From Komagataeibacter sucrofermentans DSM 15973 (GTDB lineage Bacteria > Pseudomonadota > Alphaproteobacteria > Acetobacterales > Acetobacteraceae), in assembly GCF_040581405.1 (NCBI RefSeq), contig NZ_CP137159.1, forward strand, positions 1-64,000: 64,000 bases of DNA. Reading direction: 5' to 3'. A program made the translations under genes and the position numbers. Numbering within the stretch: the stretch's first letter is position 1; every line of letters begins with the position of its first letter. The notes under the pieces were generated by a model. That model saw only the letters and a list, made by a program, of their open reading frames with translations, was not told the DNA's origin and made no database searches. Positions 35,783-46,600 of the stretch are shown here, piece after piece.

Positions 35783-37189
35783 ATGTCCGATATTACATCC
35801 GCTGACCTGCACCGTATTCTTGACCGTCAGCGCACCGCGTTCCTGCAGGCCGGGCCACCCGACCTGAAACAGCGCCGGACCGACCTGCGGCGCCTGAAGG
35901 CCGAGATCCTGAAACGGCGCACCGAGATCGTGCGCGCCCTGAACACGGATTTTGGCCAGCGGTCGGAACACGAAAGCGCCATTGTGGAACTGATCCCGCT
36001 GGTGCAGTCGATCAATTACATGATCGCCCATCTGGGCCACTGGATGAAACCGCAGCGTCGCCACGTCTCGGCCTATTTCCAGTGCGGTCGCGCCTGGGTG
36101 GTGCGGCAGCCTGTGGGGGTTGTGGGCATTATCGCGCCGTGGAATTATCCGGTCTCTCTGGCCCTTGTGCCGCTGGCGACAGCAATCGCAGCCGGCAACC
36201 GGGCTATGCTCAAACCCTCTGAATTCACACCGGCGACATCAGCGGTGATTAGTGAGATCGTTCAGGCCATCTTTCCAGCGGAGCAGGTTTCTGTCGTGAC
36301 CGGCGGTGGCGAAGTGGGCGCTGCGTTCTCGGCCCTGTCGTTCGATCATATCCTGTTCACGGGTAGCACGGCAGTCGGAAAAAAGGTCGCCGAGGCAGCC
36401 GCTCGCAATCTGACCCCGGTGACGCTCGAACTGGGCGGCAAGTCGCCCGTAGTGATCGCGCCCGGTTTTTCCATGCAGCGGGTGGCGGAGCGCGTGGCAT
36501 TCGGCAAGCTGACCAATGCCGGGCAGACCTGCATCGCGCCGGATTATGTGCTGGTTCATGAAAACGACAGGGACGCTTTTGCCGCAGCCTATCAGGACGC
36601 CGTGAAAAAGCAGCATCCGGGTGGTTATGTAGGGTCACCCGATTATACAGCCATCCTCAACCAGCATCATTACGAGCGGCTGAGCGGTCTGATCGGCAAT
36701 GCTGAAACACAGGGCGCGCGGGTGATCCGGCTGGGGAGCGACTCAGCTACGGATCATGTTCTGGCGCCAGCGCTGCTGCTTGATGTGACACCGCAGATGG
36801 CGGTGATGCAGGAGGAGATTTTCGGACCCGTCCTACCCGTGCTGACCTACAGGAGCCTTAACGAAGCGATTGCCTTCATCAACGCACGACCCCGACCCCT
36901 GGCCCTGTATTATTTTGGCGATAACCGCGTTGAACGCGACAGGGTGCTGAAGAACACGGTTTCAGGGAATGTTACGATCAACGGCACATTGATGCATTAT
37001 GTGCAGGACGATCTGCCGTTTGGCGGTGTGGGAGACAGTGGCATCGGGGCCTATCATGGAAAGGAAGGCTTCATTGCGCTCACCCATGCCCGTGGCGTGT
37101 ACCGACAGGGGCGTTTCAATGCGGCAACGCTGCTTCAGCCACCCTTCGGCAAGCTGACCGACGTCATCACCAATCTGATCCTGAGATGA
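35783..37189 (+). CDS. Aldehyde dehydrogenase (coniferyl-aldehyde dehydrogenase type)
   Basis: NAD(P)-dependent aldehyde dehydrogenase of 468 residues from the ATG at 35783; the earlier ATG at 35771 adds four residues. It has the proton-relay Asn in IIAPWNYPVSL, the Glu in VTLELGGKSPVV, and the catalytic Cys in TNAGQTCIAPDY. The absence of an N-terminal extension and the features near the start (DLRRLKAEILKRRTEIVRAL) match the class 3/coniferyl aldehyde dehydrogenase group. These oxidise medium-chain or aromatic aldehydes. It overlaps the next gene by ATGA, so both form a two-gene operon under a divergent TetR repressor. Confidence 0.9.
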   Translation: MSDITSADLHRILDRQRTAFLQAGPPDLKQRRTDLRRLKAEILKRRTEIVRALNTDFGQRSEHESAIVELIPLVQSINYMIAHLGHWMKPQRRHVSAYFQCGRAWVVRQPVGVVGIIAPWNYPVSLALVPLATAIAAGNRAMLKPSEFTPATSAVISEIVQAIFPAEQVSVVTGGGEVGAAFSALSFDHILFTGSTAVGKKVAEAAARNLTPVTLELGGKSPVVIAPGFSMQRVAERVAFGKLTNAGQTCIAPDYVLVHENDRDAFAAAYQDAVKKQHPGGYVGSPDYTAILNQHHYERLSGLIGNAETQGARVIRLGSDSATDHVLAPALLLDVTPQMAVMQEEIFGPVLPVLTYRSLNEAIAFINARPRPLALYYFGDNRVERDRVLKNTVSGNVTINGTLMHYVQDDLPFGGVGDSGIGAYHGKEGFIALTHARGVYRQGRFNAATLLQPPFGKLTDVITNLILR

Positions 37190-37857
37190 CAACGCGCGCT
37201 CTGCTTATCGGTGGTACCGGCCTGATCGGGCATCTTGTTGATGCGAACCTTGCCCCGCGGCCTGATACCGTCGTCACCAGCCTGACGCGCCGGAAATCAT
37301 CCGGTGCCGATCATGTCATTGATTTCGAACGCCTGTGCGCGGCACCTGACGCGACATTACGGGCTGTAGCCCTAACTGGCTCTGACGTGGCGATTTCCTG
37401 TCTGGGCACGACAATTCGTGCCGCGGGATCGCAGGCGGCCATGTTCCGCGTGGATCATGACTACGTCCTCGCTTTTGCCAGAGGTGCGCATGCGCTTGGC
37501 GCGCGCCGGTTTATTCTCGTATCTTCCGTGGGAGCGGGTGGTCCCGGTTTTTACCTCAGGACCAAAGGCGCGATCGAACGGGATATCAGGACGGTCGGTT
37601 TCAGCCGTGTGGACATCCTGCGCCCCGGCATGCTGCTGGGCCACCGTGCACAGGCACGACCGATGGAGGCAATCGCCCAGCGATTGGCGACAACACTGGC
37701 GCCGCTCATGGCCGGCAGGCTTGCCAGATATGGCGCAATTGACGCAGAAACCGTCGCGAAGGCGATTATTGGACTTGTGGGGCAGACGATTGCTGGATAT
37801 CGGGCATATGACAATACGGCCCTGTGCCGCATTGCCGGTCAGACTGCCCACTCATGA
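37186..37857 (+). CDS. NAD(P)H-binding Rossmann-fold protein
   Basis: Atypical SDR of 223 residues, with GGTGLIGHLVDANL for cofactor binding, ISCLGTTIRAAGSQAAMFRV, and FILVSSVGAGGPGFYLRTKG, where the YxxxK pattern reads YLRTK. It resembles the HTATIP2/NAD(P)H-binding oxidoreductase group. It is translationally coupled to an aldehyde dehydrogenase, so it may act on the same aldehyde or its alcohol. The substrate is unknown. Confidence 0.78.
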   Translation: MTTRALLIGGTGLIGHLVDANLAPRPDTVVTSLTRRKSSGADHVIDFERLCAAPDATLRAVALTGSDVAISCLGTTIRAAGSQAAMFRVDHDYVLAFARGAHALGARRFILVSSVGAGGPGFYLRTKGAIERDIRTVGFSRVDILRPGMLLGHRAQARPMEAIAQRLATTLAPLMAGRLARYGAIDAETVAKAIIGLVGQTIAGYRAYDNTALCRIAGQTAHS

Positions 37858-38352
37858 GATGACCCGGTTCAGAACCACTGAGATCAGGAATTAAGTGGAC
37901 AGGCGGCACTCGCCTCATGGCGGACTTATTCGCGTGGATGCAGTTATTCCGAAAGCCGATATTTTAAGGCGAGCACGGCAGCCCGCTTTTAATGATCGTG
38001 AAGCAGATAGCGGACATGAAATCAAGTATTCGCATTTCAGCTTGCCCAGAACTGACAGCTTAGGCTCAGTGGGGCCTGACCCTCGCATCCGCCTAGGCGA
38101 GGATCGTCGCTGATAAATCTTAATTCCAGACATGTTTTCGACGTTTGCGGCCATTCTATCGTATCGGTAACCGGAGTATGGTCAGGACAGGCGTGACATG
38201 GGGATGAGTTCATTCTGTCAGAAGTTCGCAAATCGGCATTCATCAGGCGTGGCACCAGTTTCTCGTTCGGGCAGACAGCCTATCCTGACGGGGGTGAATT
38301 CCGCATAACCAGCCGCGCTTATGCCTGTCTGCTCCTGCTGGAGGCAGGCACC
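37858..38352. other. Intergenic region, and probable lost 5' part of the AraC gene
   Basis: No complete gene is seen in the first 350 bases. From about 38213 the plus strand keeps the reading frame of the AraC-like gene and encodes FIRRGTSFSFGQTAYPDGGE, which looks like the start of the AraC ligand domain. No ATG or GTG start is visible in that frame after the TGA at about 38194. The AraC gene's own start may therefore be damaged, or it may use a rare start codon. Confidence 0.4.
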
Positions 38353-39993
38353 ATGAGCACCGTGATCGATGGCGGCAGGCGGGAACTTCATGCAGGTGAG
38401 TGTGGCATCTTCATCAACACCACTGGCCGGCGTTCCACCTATGCACCGGGCAGTCAGGTTCAGTGGTGTGAAACGCCGCTGCTGGAGTTACCTGCCCCTG
38501 TAGAGCAGGATTTCCTGGGTGACCGGATCCGAGCCTCTCCGCGCATCCGCACGCTTTTCCGGGAAGGGATCGGGTGTGGTCCGTACGTCTCGCCAGCTCT
38601 TGATACGTTGCGCAACGCCCTGGGTGAGGCCCTGTTCGCGGCATGGCGCATCGAGGCGGGAGAAGGCATGGCCGGACACATGCCCGCGCCGCTTCTCGCG
38701 GCCAGATCCTATATCGATCTGCATTATGCCGAAAAGCCGGACCTTGAAACACTGGCCGCTGTGGCCGGCATTACGCCACCCTACCTGATAGACCTGTTCC
38801 GTCGGCATCAGGGCACCACGCCCATGCGCTACCTGCGGGCCGTGCGTGCACAGGCTGCGCTGCGCCTGATCCGGCATACCGACATGTCACTGGCCAGCAT
38901 TGCGGACAGTACGGGCTATGGCTCTGCCTTTCACCTGTCACGTGAGATCAGGCAGTTCCATGGCCTCAGCCCGCGCCAGATACGCCAGCAGGGCACTCAT
39001 TCCAATCCGTCCACCCAGACAGGTGACGCCGAACGCCTGTTTGCAGATAACCGGTTTTCTCCCGGTCCTGAGGTAAAAAGGAGCCGTCCCATGACCCATA
39101 ACATCCCTGTTATCGACATTGCCCCCCTGCGCCAGGGTAACGATGCAGAGCGGGAGGCCGTGGCCAGCGCCATCGGCAGGGCCTGCCGCGAGACTGGCTT
39201 TTTCTACATTACCGGCCACGGCGTGTCTCCCGATACGATAGCGAAGCTTTTCGAGGCCTCGCACACGTTCTTCACCCAGCCCGCCGCCGCCAAGGAAGCC
39301 GTGGCCATGAGCCGCGTGGGCCAGAACCGGGGCTATGTAGGGCTGGGGGTCGAACGGCTTGATACGACTTCCCTGCCTGATCGCAAGGAAGCCTTCAACA
39401 TCAGCCCTAACCAGCCCGATGGCCAGGACGCATGGCCTGCTCTACCGGGATGGCAGGATCTGATGATGGCATATTTCGCCACCTGCCTTGATCTCGGCGC
39501 GGCACTGCATCGCGGTTTTGCCCGTGATCTGGGGGTAGATGAGGATTTCTTTGCCGATAAATTCAGGCACCCCATGGCCACGCTACGCCTGCTGCGCTAT
39601 CCGCCCGCATCACAGGCCAGCACGGCACCGGGAGCGGGTGCCCATACCGATTACGGCAATGTCACGATCCTTGCGGTTAATGGCGTATCGGGCCTGCAGG
39701 TACGTCCGCGCGGTAGCGACTGGACGGACGCCCCGCTGATTCCCGGCACGTTCATCTGCAATATCGGTGATTGCCTGATGCGGTGGAGCAATGATGTGTA
39801 TGTCTCGACCCCGCACCGGGTATTGCGCCCTGCAGGTGAGCGGTATTCGATCGCTTTCTTCCTCGATCCCGATGCGGATGCATTGGTCGAGCCGATCGTA
39901 ACCCGCTCCGGCGAGCAGGCGCATTATCCCCCCGTCACCGGGCATGACTACCTGCAGGAAAGACTGCAAGCGACATACGGGCATAAAAACTAG
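38353..39993 (+). CDS. AraC-type regulator read through into a 2OG dioxygenase (single open frame)
   Basis: One uninterrupted frame of 546 residues. Residues 1 to about 215 form the end of an AraC ligand domain and the AraC DNA-binding pair (LETLAAVAGITPPYLIDLFR, then SLASIADSTGYGSAFHLSRE), closing with GLSPRQIRQ. A 30-residue linker without a stop leads to an intact isopenicillin N synthase-like dioxygenase beginning MTHNIPVID. A strong ribosome binding site precedes that internal Met, so the enzyme can be made separately and the fusion may simply reflect a lost AraC stop codon. The AraC part also lacks a normal start, so it is probably degenerate. Neither the fusion nor its expression is proven. 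Confidence 0.55.
   Translation: MSTVIDGGRRELHAGECGIFINTTGRRSTYAPGSQVQWCETPLLELPAPVEQDFLGDRIRASPRIRTLFREGIGCGPYVSPALDTLRNALGEALFAAWRIEAGEGMAGHMPAPLLAARSYIDLHYAEKPDLETLAAVAGITPPYLIDLFRRHQGTTPMRYLRAVRAQAALRLIRHTDMSLASIADSTGYGSAFHLSREIRQFHGLSPRQIRQQGTHSNPSTQTGDAERLFADNRFSPGPEVKRSRPMTHNIPVIDIAPLRQGNDAEREAVASAIGRACRETGFFYITGHGVSPDTIAKLFEASHTFFTQPAAAKEAVAMSRVGQNRGYVGLGVERLDTTSLPDRKEAFNISPNQPDGQDAWPALPGWQDLMMAYFATCLDLGAALHRGFARDLGVDEDFFADKFRHPMATLRLLRYPPASQASTAPGAGAHTDYGNVTILAVNGVSGLQVRPRGSDWTDAPLIPGTFICNIGDCLMRWSNDVYVSTPHRVLRPAGERYSIAFFLDPDADALVEPIVTRSGEQAHYPPVTGHDYLQERLQATYGHKN
39091..39993 (+). CDS. Isopenicillin N synthase-like 2OG-Fe(II) dioxygenase
   Basis: Cytoplasmic non-haem iron oxygenase of 300 residues from the ATG at 39091, with AAAAGGAG just upstream. 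The N-terminal DIOX_N domain is clear (IPVIDIAPLRQG, ACRETGFFYITGHGVS). The iron ligands are His and Asp in GAHTDYGNVTIL and a second His in VSTPHRVLRPAGERYSIAFF, which also carries the 2OG-binding RxS. It continues an AraC-like frame. Its stop codon, TAG, coincides with the first three bases of an IS5-type inverted end at 39991, so a few C-terminal residues may have been replaced by the insertion. The substrate is unknown. Confidence 0.82.
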   Translation: MTHNIPVIDIAPLRQGNDAEREAVASAIGRACRETGFFYITGHGVSPDTIAKLFEASHTFFTQPAAAKEAVAMSRVGQNRGYVGLGVERLDTTSLPDRKEAFNISPNQPDGQDAWPALPGWQDLMMAYFATCLDLGAALHRGFARDLGVDEDFFADKFRHPMATLRLLRYPPASQASTAPGAGAHTDYGNVTILAVNGVSGLQVRPRGSDWTDAPLIPGTFICNIGDCLMRWSNDVYVSTPHRVLRPAGERYSIAFFLDPDADALVEPIVTRSGEQAHYPPVTGHDYLQERLQATYGHKN

Positions 39994-40528
39994 GTTCAGA
40001 CCTATTAATTTGTTGGATTGAGCATGTTCTACGATTCATAGGGCTTCCGGAGGATAAGCCTACGAGTGATGTGTTTTTGTTGTTTAAGAGCCAGATGGAT
40101 AAGATTACGTCGTATTTTCCTCTGGTTCACGGGGTGGCGCATGTGGATGATTGCAGCGTGCTCAAGAGGATCGTGTGTGTGATCCGTAACGGGCTTCAGT
40201 GGAAAGATGCGCCGGAAGCATATGGTCCGCACAAGACCTGGACTTGTAACGGATTTGTACCGTCTCGGCCGTGGTCGGTTCCGGTTCCGGTTGCGCGCCC
40301 GCGTCCCACCGCGCCTGCTTCCACCAGTCGTGCAGGCTGTCTCCCGAACAGCCAGCCTTGCCACCAATCTAGCGACAGGCCGCCGATAGGCTCGGGTAAT
40401 CCGAGCGGTGCTTGTCCAGAAAGCGCACAGCGCACTCACGGAACTCAGGCGAATAACGCGATGTCTTCTTCTTATCAGCCATCTGCCTCGCCGCAACTGT
40501 CATGTTCTGGCTATGAGTCCTGAGCCTA
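39991..40528 (+). mobile_element. Composite IS relic (IS5-type ends with an IS3 fragment inside)
   Basis: The right end at 40513-40528 (ATGAGTCCTGAGCCTA) is identical to that of the IS5 element at 18494-18509. The left end begins TAGGTTCAGACC at 39991, a diverged copy. Inside, 40087-40245 keeps an IS5-type N-terminus (VIRNGLQWKDAPEAYGPHKT) and the last 50 bases keep the C-terminal tail. Between them lies an unrelated minus-strand IS3 OrfA piece. The element is dead and sits between the dioxygenase gene and the giant gene. Confidence 0.65.
40242..40470 (-). pseudogene. IS3-family OrfA fragment
   Basis: The minus strand reads RYSPEFRECAVRFLDKHRSD, an in-frame TAG, and then GGKAGCSGDSLHDWWKQARW. 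This is the helix-turn-helix part of IS3-type OrfA. It has a nonsense codon and no OrfB, and is embedded in the IS5 relic. Confidence 0.55.
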
Positions 40529-40534
40529 GACAGT

Positions 40535-40583
40535 CAAAACAGGTGATTCACAGGCCTGCCTCCATGCAAACCTGTGAATCACC
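40535..40583 (-). terminator. Terminator of the giant surface-protein gene
   Basis: A perfect 13-bp stem, GGTGATTCACAGG at 40542-40554 against 40571-40583, has a 16-base loop. On the minus strand it is followed by TGTTTTG. It is 39 bases past the stop codon of the 3451-residue gene. Confidence 0.8.
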
Positions 40584-40621
40584 AATGGTTTTTCAATTCA
40601 ATAAGTTGATGAACCCTGAGG

Positions 40622-43600
40622 CTACTGATTAATCAGGTTACGACCATGCGCATGCGCTGCTCTGTGGCCAATCTGGCGCATCTGCGCCCGCAGTCCCTTT
40701 TTGCCGTGAACTGCCTCGGCAGGCTGATGGCTGGCACGATGGAAGTCGGGGTTGAAGGCGAGCCAGTCCATGTCCTGCTCCACAACCTGCATCGCCCGCT
40801 CCACCGTCTGTGGAATGGACTGGTCATCGGCCATCTGCCACGCAGGATGTTCGTGCCCGATTACCACATGCACATCAACCTCTGCCTCATGGCCATATTC
40901 ATCACGGCCAATAAGGGTCAGGTCGATGGAGCCGGTGGCGTCATCGGGCGCAATCATGGAAAAGCAGCGGCGATCCGCATCGAACGAGACCCAGTCAGGC
41001 AGTGGCGCACCGCCTGACTGACGTGCCGTAATGGTCAGGTTGAGGTCCGTTCCATCCGAACTGATAAAAGCACCGGCAGGCACATCAACATCATATTGCT
41101 GGTTGGTTGTGACAAACCGATAGAGCGACGTGCCGCGTATCCATGTCTGGTGCGCAACACCAAAGCCACGCTGGAACTCGTTCTCGAACCCGTCTTCCAC
41201 CGATGTCTTGAGCAGGTCGGAAGAACTGAGGTCATTATTGAGGGTCGAACCCGAAAGGGCAGGATTGCCCTCCTGCTGCGTCACGTTTGTGTTCAGTGCA
41301 ACGACGGTCTGCGAGACATGGCTGGTCTCATCGGCCATGAGTGCCGAGACATCGGCCACCTGTGCCGCCGTGCCCGTGGCCAGCGTGCTGTTGGTCTCGA
41401 CCAGTGCTGCAGACAGGCCACCCGGCGTGCCGGTAAAGCCTGTTACCGGTGCAAAATGCAGCTCCGCGCTGGCAGGTAGCACAAGAGCGGCCGTGGCGGA
41501 AACCGAGGTGCTGACATTCTTCCACGTCCGGCCACCATCGGTTGAATACTGCCATGTGCCCTGCGTTGCCGGGTTGGCCGTATTGCCCACAATGGCAACG
41601 CCCTGCAGATGGTCGGCCACCGAGCCATCAGGGTTGGCAGCACTGCGCTGCTGATCGGCCTGATCAGAGAAAGTCGGCCCGAACAGGCTCGACACGCTAT
41701 CGCCCCTGACCTGCTGGTTGCTGGTATCGGCCGAGGGCAACGTGGCGCTGCCGCTGGCTACCGGTGCGTCATTGACCTGCTCAACACCGGTGCTCACCTG
41801 CACCGGCACCACATCAAGCGCGGTGCCGCCGCCGGTATTGCTGACATCAACCCCTGTTGCAACGCCGGTTATGGCATTACCTGCCACCGCCTTGCCATCC
41901 GCCCCCGTGAAGGCGGTGGCAGTCGTATTATCGACCACCGTTGCCGTAAACGAGATGTTGGACGGATCACCATTGAAGTTGGGCGTAGGCTGGAACCAGA
42001 TCTGCGCATCCTTGGGCAGTACGACCGCACTGGTGGCGGAAAGATCAGTCGGCAGCGCCTGCGCCGTGCCACCGGGCACGGAATACATCCATGTCCCTTC
42101 GCTGGCGGGCGTGGCATTGCCGGTAATGGCAACGCCGCCCACGCCATTCGGGTCGGTGGTGGTGAACAGTTGCGAGACAGTTTCCTTCGTGCCTGGCTGG
42201 TCTTCCGTGCCTGGCGTAATGTTTACTGCCGTATGGGCGTCCTGGTTAACCGTGACATCAAGCGGCTGGCTATTGGTACTGACCGACCCGTTGGGGTGAT
42301 CGTGCTGCATCTGGGTTATGTTCACGCCCGTCAGGGCCGTGGCGGTGCCATCGAGCGCCTGCCCGGTCACGCTGGTGGCAACGCCATCGCTGCTGCCGGT
42401 CAGGGGCACGTCAGCCGAGGTCTCGACAACCTGCGTGGTCAACCCGCCTGGCGTGCCGGTAAAATTTGGCACGGGGTCAAAGCGTACCTTAGCCTGATCG
42501 CCCAGCACCACGGCATTGCTACCTGAAACATTGGCGGGCACGTCCGTCCATGTCTTGCCGCCATTGGTGGAATACTGCCACGTGCCCTCGGTCGTGGGGT
42601 TGGCCGTATTGCCGGTAATGGCCACGCCAGCCAGGTGGTCGGCGGTGGACCCGGTGGGGTCACCCGCACTCTGCTGGGCATCGGTCCGGTCCTGCACGGC
42701 GTTGGAGTACAGGCCTGCAACCGTGGTGCCCGTATTGGCACTGTCAGCACTGTTGGATGTCACATCAGGCAGCGTGTAGGGGCCTGCCGCCATGGTAGGC
42801 GGATCATTGACCGGCATCACCGCGGTGGACAGGTCAACCGTGCCCGCGCTGAGCGCGGTCTGCCCGCCACGGGTCGAGACATCGGCACCGGCAACCGCCA
42901 TCGTGCCGGAATCGAGCACGGCACCGGTCAGCGACGTGCCATCTGCCATGGTCAGGGCCTGCCCGTTCGCGCCCACCAAGGCCGGGGTGTCCGATGTGGT
43001 GCCCGAATTGTCGATCAGCACGACCTTGAGGTCATCCCCGCTGATAGGCTGGCCGTTATAGTTGGCTGCAGGCGTAAACTGCAGTTGCGCATCCTTCGAC
43101 AGCAAGAGTGCATTCGTGGTGGAAACGGAAACCGAAAGCTGCGTCCATGTCTTGCCGCCATCAGTGGAATACGACCATGTGCCCGCCGCCGAGGGCGTGT
43201 AGCCCACCACGGCCACGCCCGCCATGGTATTGGCGGTGGAACCATCGGGGTTGGAGGCACTCTGCTGCTGATCGGTCTGGTCCGAGAAGTAGCTGCCGAA
43301 CAGACCCTGCACGCTTGTTGCCTGCGGCGTGTCTTCCGTCACCTTCCACGAGGCGGGCTGGTCCCCCGTGACCGGGGTTGCGCCGGGGATGGTGTTATCA
43401 GCCACCACGTTCGGGGCGTCGTTTACGTTGTCATTTATCAGCGCAACGCTATCTGTGGCCGCTGAATAGGCCGAACCCGGCGTGTTGGTGCCCGTGCCCA
43501 GCCCTGCTGTGGCCGGCAGCGCGGAGATGGTGCCATTGGTTGCGCCGTCAAACTGGTCCCATGCGCGGAAGGTCAGGGCATCATTGACCTTGCCGTTCCA

Positions 43601-46600
43601 GTTCGGGTCAGTGGACTGGAAATAAATTCGCGCCTGCCCGTTATCGATCAGGTGCAGAGCATTGCCACTGCCAACCGCGCTGCCTGCGCCGCTACCGGCA
43701 AATTCACTCCATGTCTTGCCGTTATCGGTGCTGTACCACCATGTGCCATGGGTGCTATCAGCACTGGTAATGGCAATGCCGGGCAGCGAAGGAGTGCCTG
43801 CGGCACTCTGGCCTGTCAGGCCCGCGCCATCGGGGTCGGTCACGTTGCCCGCGCCGTCCGCTGCACCCGTATAACCCACCAGTTGCGAGACTGCGGTGCC
43901 CACCGCTCCCTGGGGTGGAGCTGAATCTTCCTGCGCATCGTTAAGGGAAACCGGGGCCGAGGGATCGAGTATCGGGGAGTCATTGGCGGCAGCCACCGCA
44001 ATCGTGCCGTGTGTGACGATGGGAGCGTTCGCCCCATTTTCAAAGACCGATATGCTTACATTCCGCGTGCCCACGATGGGCGTATCGGAACTGTCGTAAT
44101 ATTTCAGGCTGCTCAGCGTGCTCTGCCAGTTCTTCAGCGTAGTGCCGGTTCCTGCGGTCAGTGTCAGGGTGCCGGTCGCGCGGTCCATGCTGGTGGTAAT
44201 GCCGCCTGCCGTGGTGGCGGCCAGCACGTCCTCCGCCGTGGCGGAGCCGATCTGCACCGTCACTTTCTGGATCGAACCCACACCCGTGCCTGATGCGTCC
44301 TCCACCGAGATATAGGAGCCGAGGGCGGTCGCCGACGCTGTGGCCGGGGTATCATTGGGTTCGGTAAAGGTGGTGGCAAAGGGGGTGCCCCCAACACTCA
44401 CGCGCGTGAACATGGGTGTGCTGGTTTGTACGCCACCCGTGCCCTGCGCGCCGGTTGCAACTTGCTGGCCCGCAAGGTTGGTATTGCCATCGGAGAACGT
44501 AGCCCCCAGCGTGACATCCATCTGTGTTGCTGGATTGGTCGCTGCAGGCGTGTATGTATAGGTCAGATCCTGTGCGAGTGTGGCGATGCTGCCCTTGGTG
44601 GCGGATGCATTGAACGTGACCTGCAGCACGCCGCCCTTGTCGGTATAGGTGCCGATGGCGGTGCCGTTCACACTCACCTGGCCACCGGCCATGCTCACCC
44701 CGGTGCCTGCCAGCGCGCCGAAACTGTCAGTGGCCGAAGGCGTGGCCGTGCCATCGACATAACGTTGCACCGTAAGGGTGGTGTTGGCATAGGAGTAGGT
44801 ACCGCCCTCGGCGGTTATCAGCCTGTCCAGTTCGCTATCGGCCACCTGCACACTGCCATCTGCGAGGGCCGTGGCAGTGCCTGCGGTGGTGACGTGGGGC
44901 GTGGTGTCCTGCCAGCCTGCAATGGTGGGGGCGGTGTCGGGCAGTTCATAGGCCAGGTCGGCATGGGTTGCATTCATGCCGCCCGTGGTATCGGGGTTAA
45001 TGGCGGTGACCGTGCTGCCTGCCGTACCGTCGCGGTTATAGACTTCCGTCTCGTTGGCGGGCACGCCATCCGTTCCGCCCGTGGCGGGTACGCTGATTTC
45101 GGCAATGGAGGATGTGGGCGTGCCATAAACGGGCACCAGTGCCGCATAATCGCCGCTGGCATCGGTGGTGATGCCTGACTGCACAAGGCCGGAAGCATAT
45201 GTGCCATCCTGCCCACGCGCGATAACCGTAACCCTTACCCCACCCAGCGCGGTATCAATGGCGCTGTCATAGGTGGCAGGCGTATTGCCCAGCGCCTGCC
45301 ATATCTGGCCCGACAGGGTACCCAGCCCCATCGTGACGGTACGCGCGTAGGTATTGGCGCTGTTGGTGCCTGCCGTGCCAGCCTGCCCGGCCGAGCCGTC
45401 ACGGCTCTGGTCCGTTCCGCCAGAGTTCTGGGGGGTGACGTTGTTCAGTGATTCCCACGTCACACCTGTCGTGGTCTGCGCCAGCCCCTTCTGCAGGTCG
45501 GACAGCTTGACCGTATAGGTTACGGTCTCGCTGGCGCCCGAGGCCAGGGTCAGGCCGCTGGTGGTAACGGCGTTCGCACCTGCTGCCGCCACGCTGCCGG
45601 TAGAATTGATCGCGGCATTCAGCGTGCCCCCGCCCTTAGCCGTGACCGTGCCATCAAGGGCTTCCTGCCCTGCAAGCAGCGGGTCATCAAGGGCGACATC
45701 ATAGGCCGTGGCATTGCCAGTATTGGTCAGGGTATCAACAAAGGTGACGGTATCATTCTGGTAGTCGATTTCACTGACCGTCTTGCCCAGCGTAAGGGTT
45801 GGCTCCTTTACCGTCTCGGTTGCAGCAGCGGATTTTGCGCTGGTGCCCGATGTACTGACGGACAGCGTCTCCGCCAGTCTGGTGCCGTCCTTGGTCGCCG
45901 TTGTGTTGGCCACCGTGCCCGCCACCTGGATGATGGCATAATTGGGCGTGGTGGACGTATCGTTATTGGCAACGGTGCCGAGGTCGATTTTCAGCAATGT
46001 CTGACCGCTGGCCGTAGTGGTCGAGACCACGCCTGAAATGCTATCGGGATTAACCGTCAGTCCCGATTGCGCCGCGCTGCTGAGCACGAACGTCTTGCCA
46101 TTGCCCGACAGGGTCAGTGCCGTGCCATCCGTCCCTTCGTTGAACTGCACGCCGGTGGCATCGCCCAGCGTGGAAGATGTGATCAACCCGGACTCACTGG
46201 CCAGCAGCAGGCGCAGCGAACTCATGTTCAGGTCCACATTACGGGGTACCGCGATGGTCAGCACCATATTTTGGTTCTGTCCCTTGGGAATCGTGACCTC
46301 ACCCTGCAGGGTAATCGTATCGCCCGGCACCGTATTGGCGGCCGTGACGGGTGTGGTGGCCGAAATACCGCTCGTGGTACCATTCCCTTCGCCCACAATG
46401 TCCAGCACGGCCGTGTAATTGCCAACCTTGGGGGTATCGCTCGCCAGGGCCGTATAATGCTGGGGCGTGTCGACTGTCTTGCCATTTTCCGTCAGCGTGC
46501 TGGTTGTGGGGGCGGAGTTCCAGCCATAGTTGTCCGTAACCCGCAGGGGTGTGTTGGCCGGGAGGTCCGATTTGACCGTGCCGGTTATGGTATAGGTTTC

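Noticed and set aside
40622-41400. RTX-type C-terminal secretion signal or GGxGxDxL repeats in the giant protein
   Set aside because: I looked for these repeats and did not find them; the C-terminus is an Ig-like fold with a basic tail.
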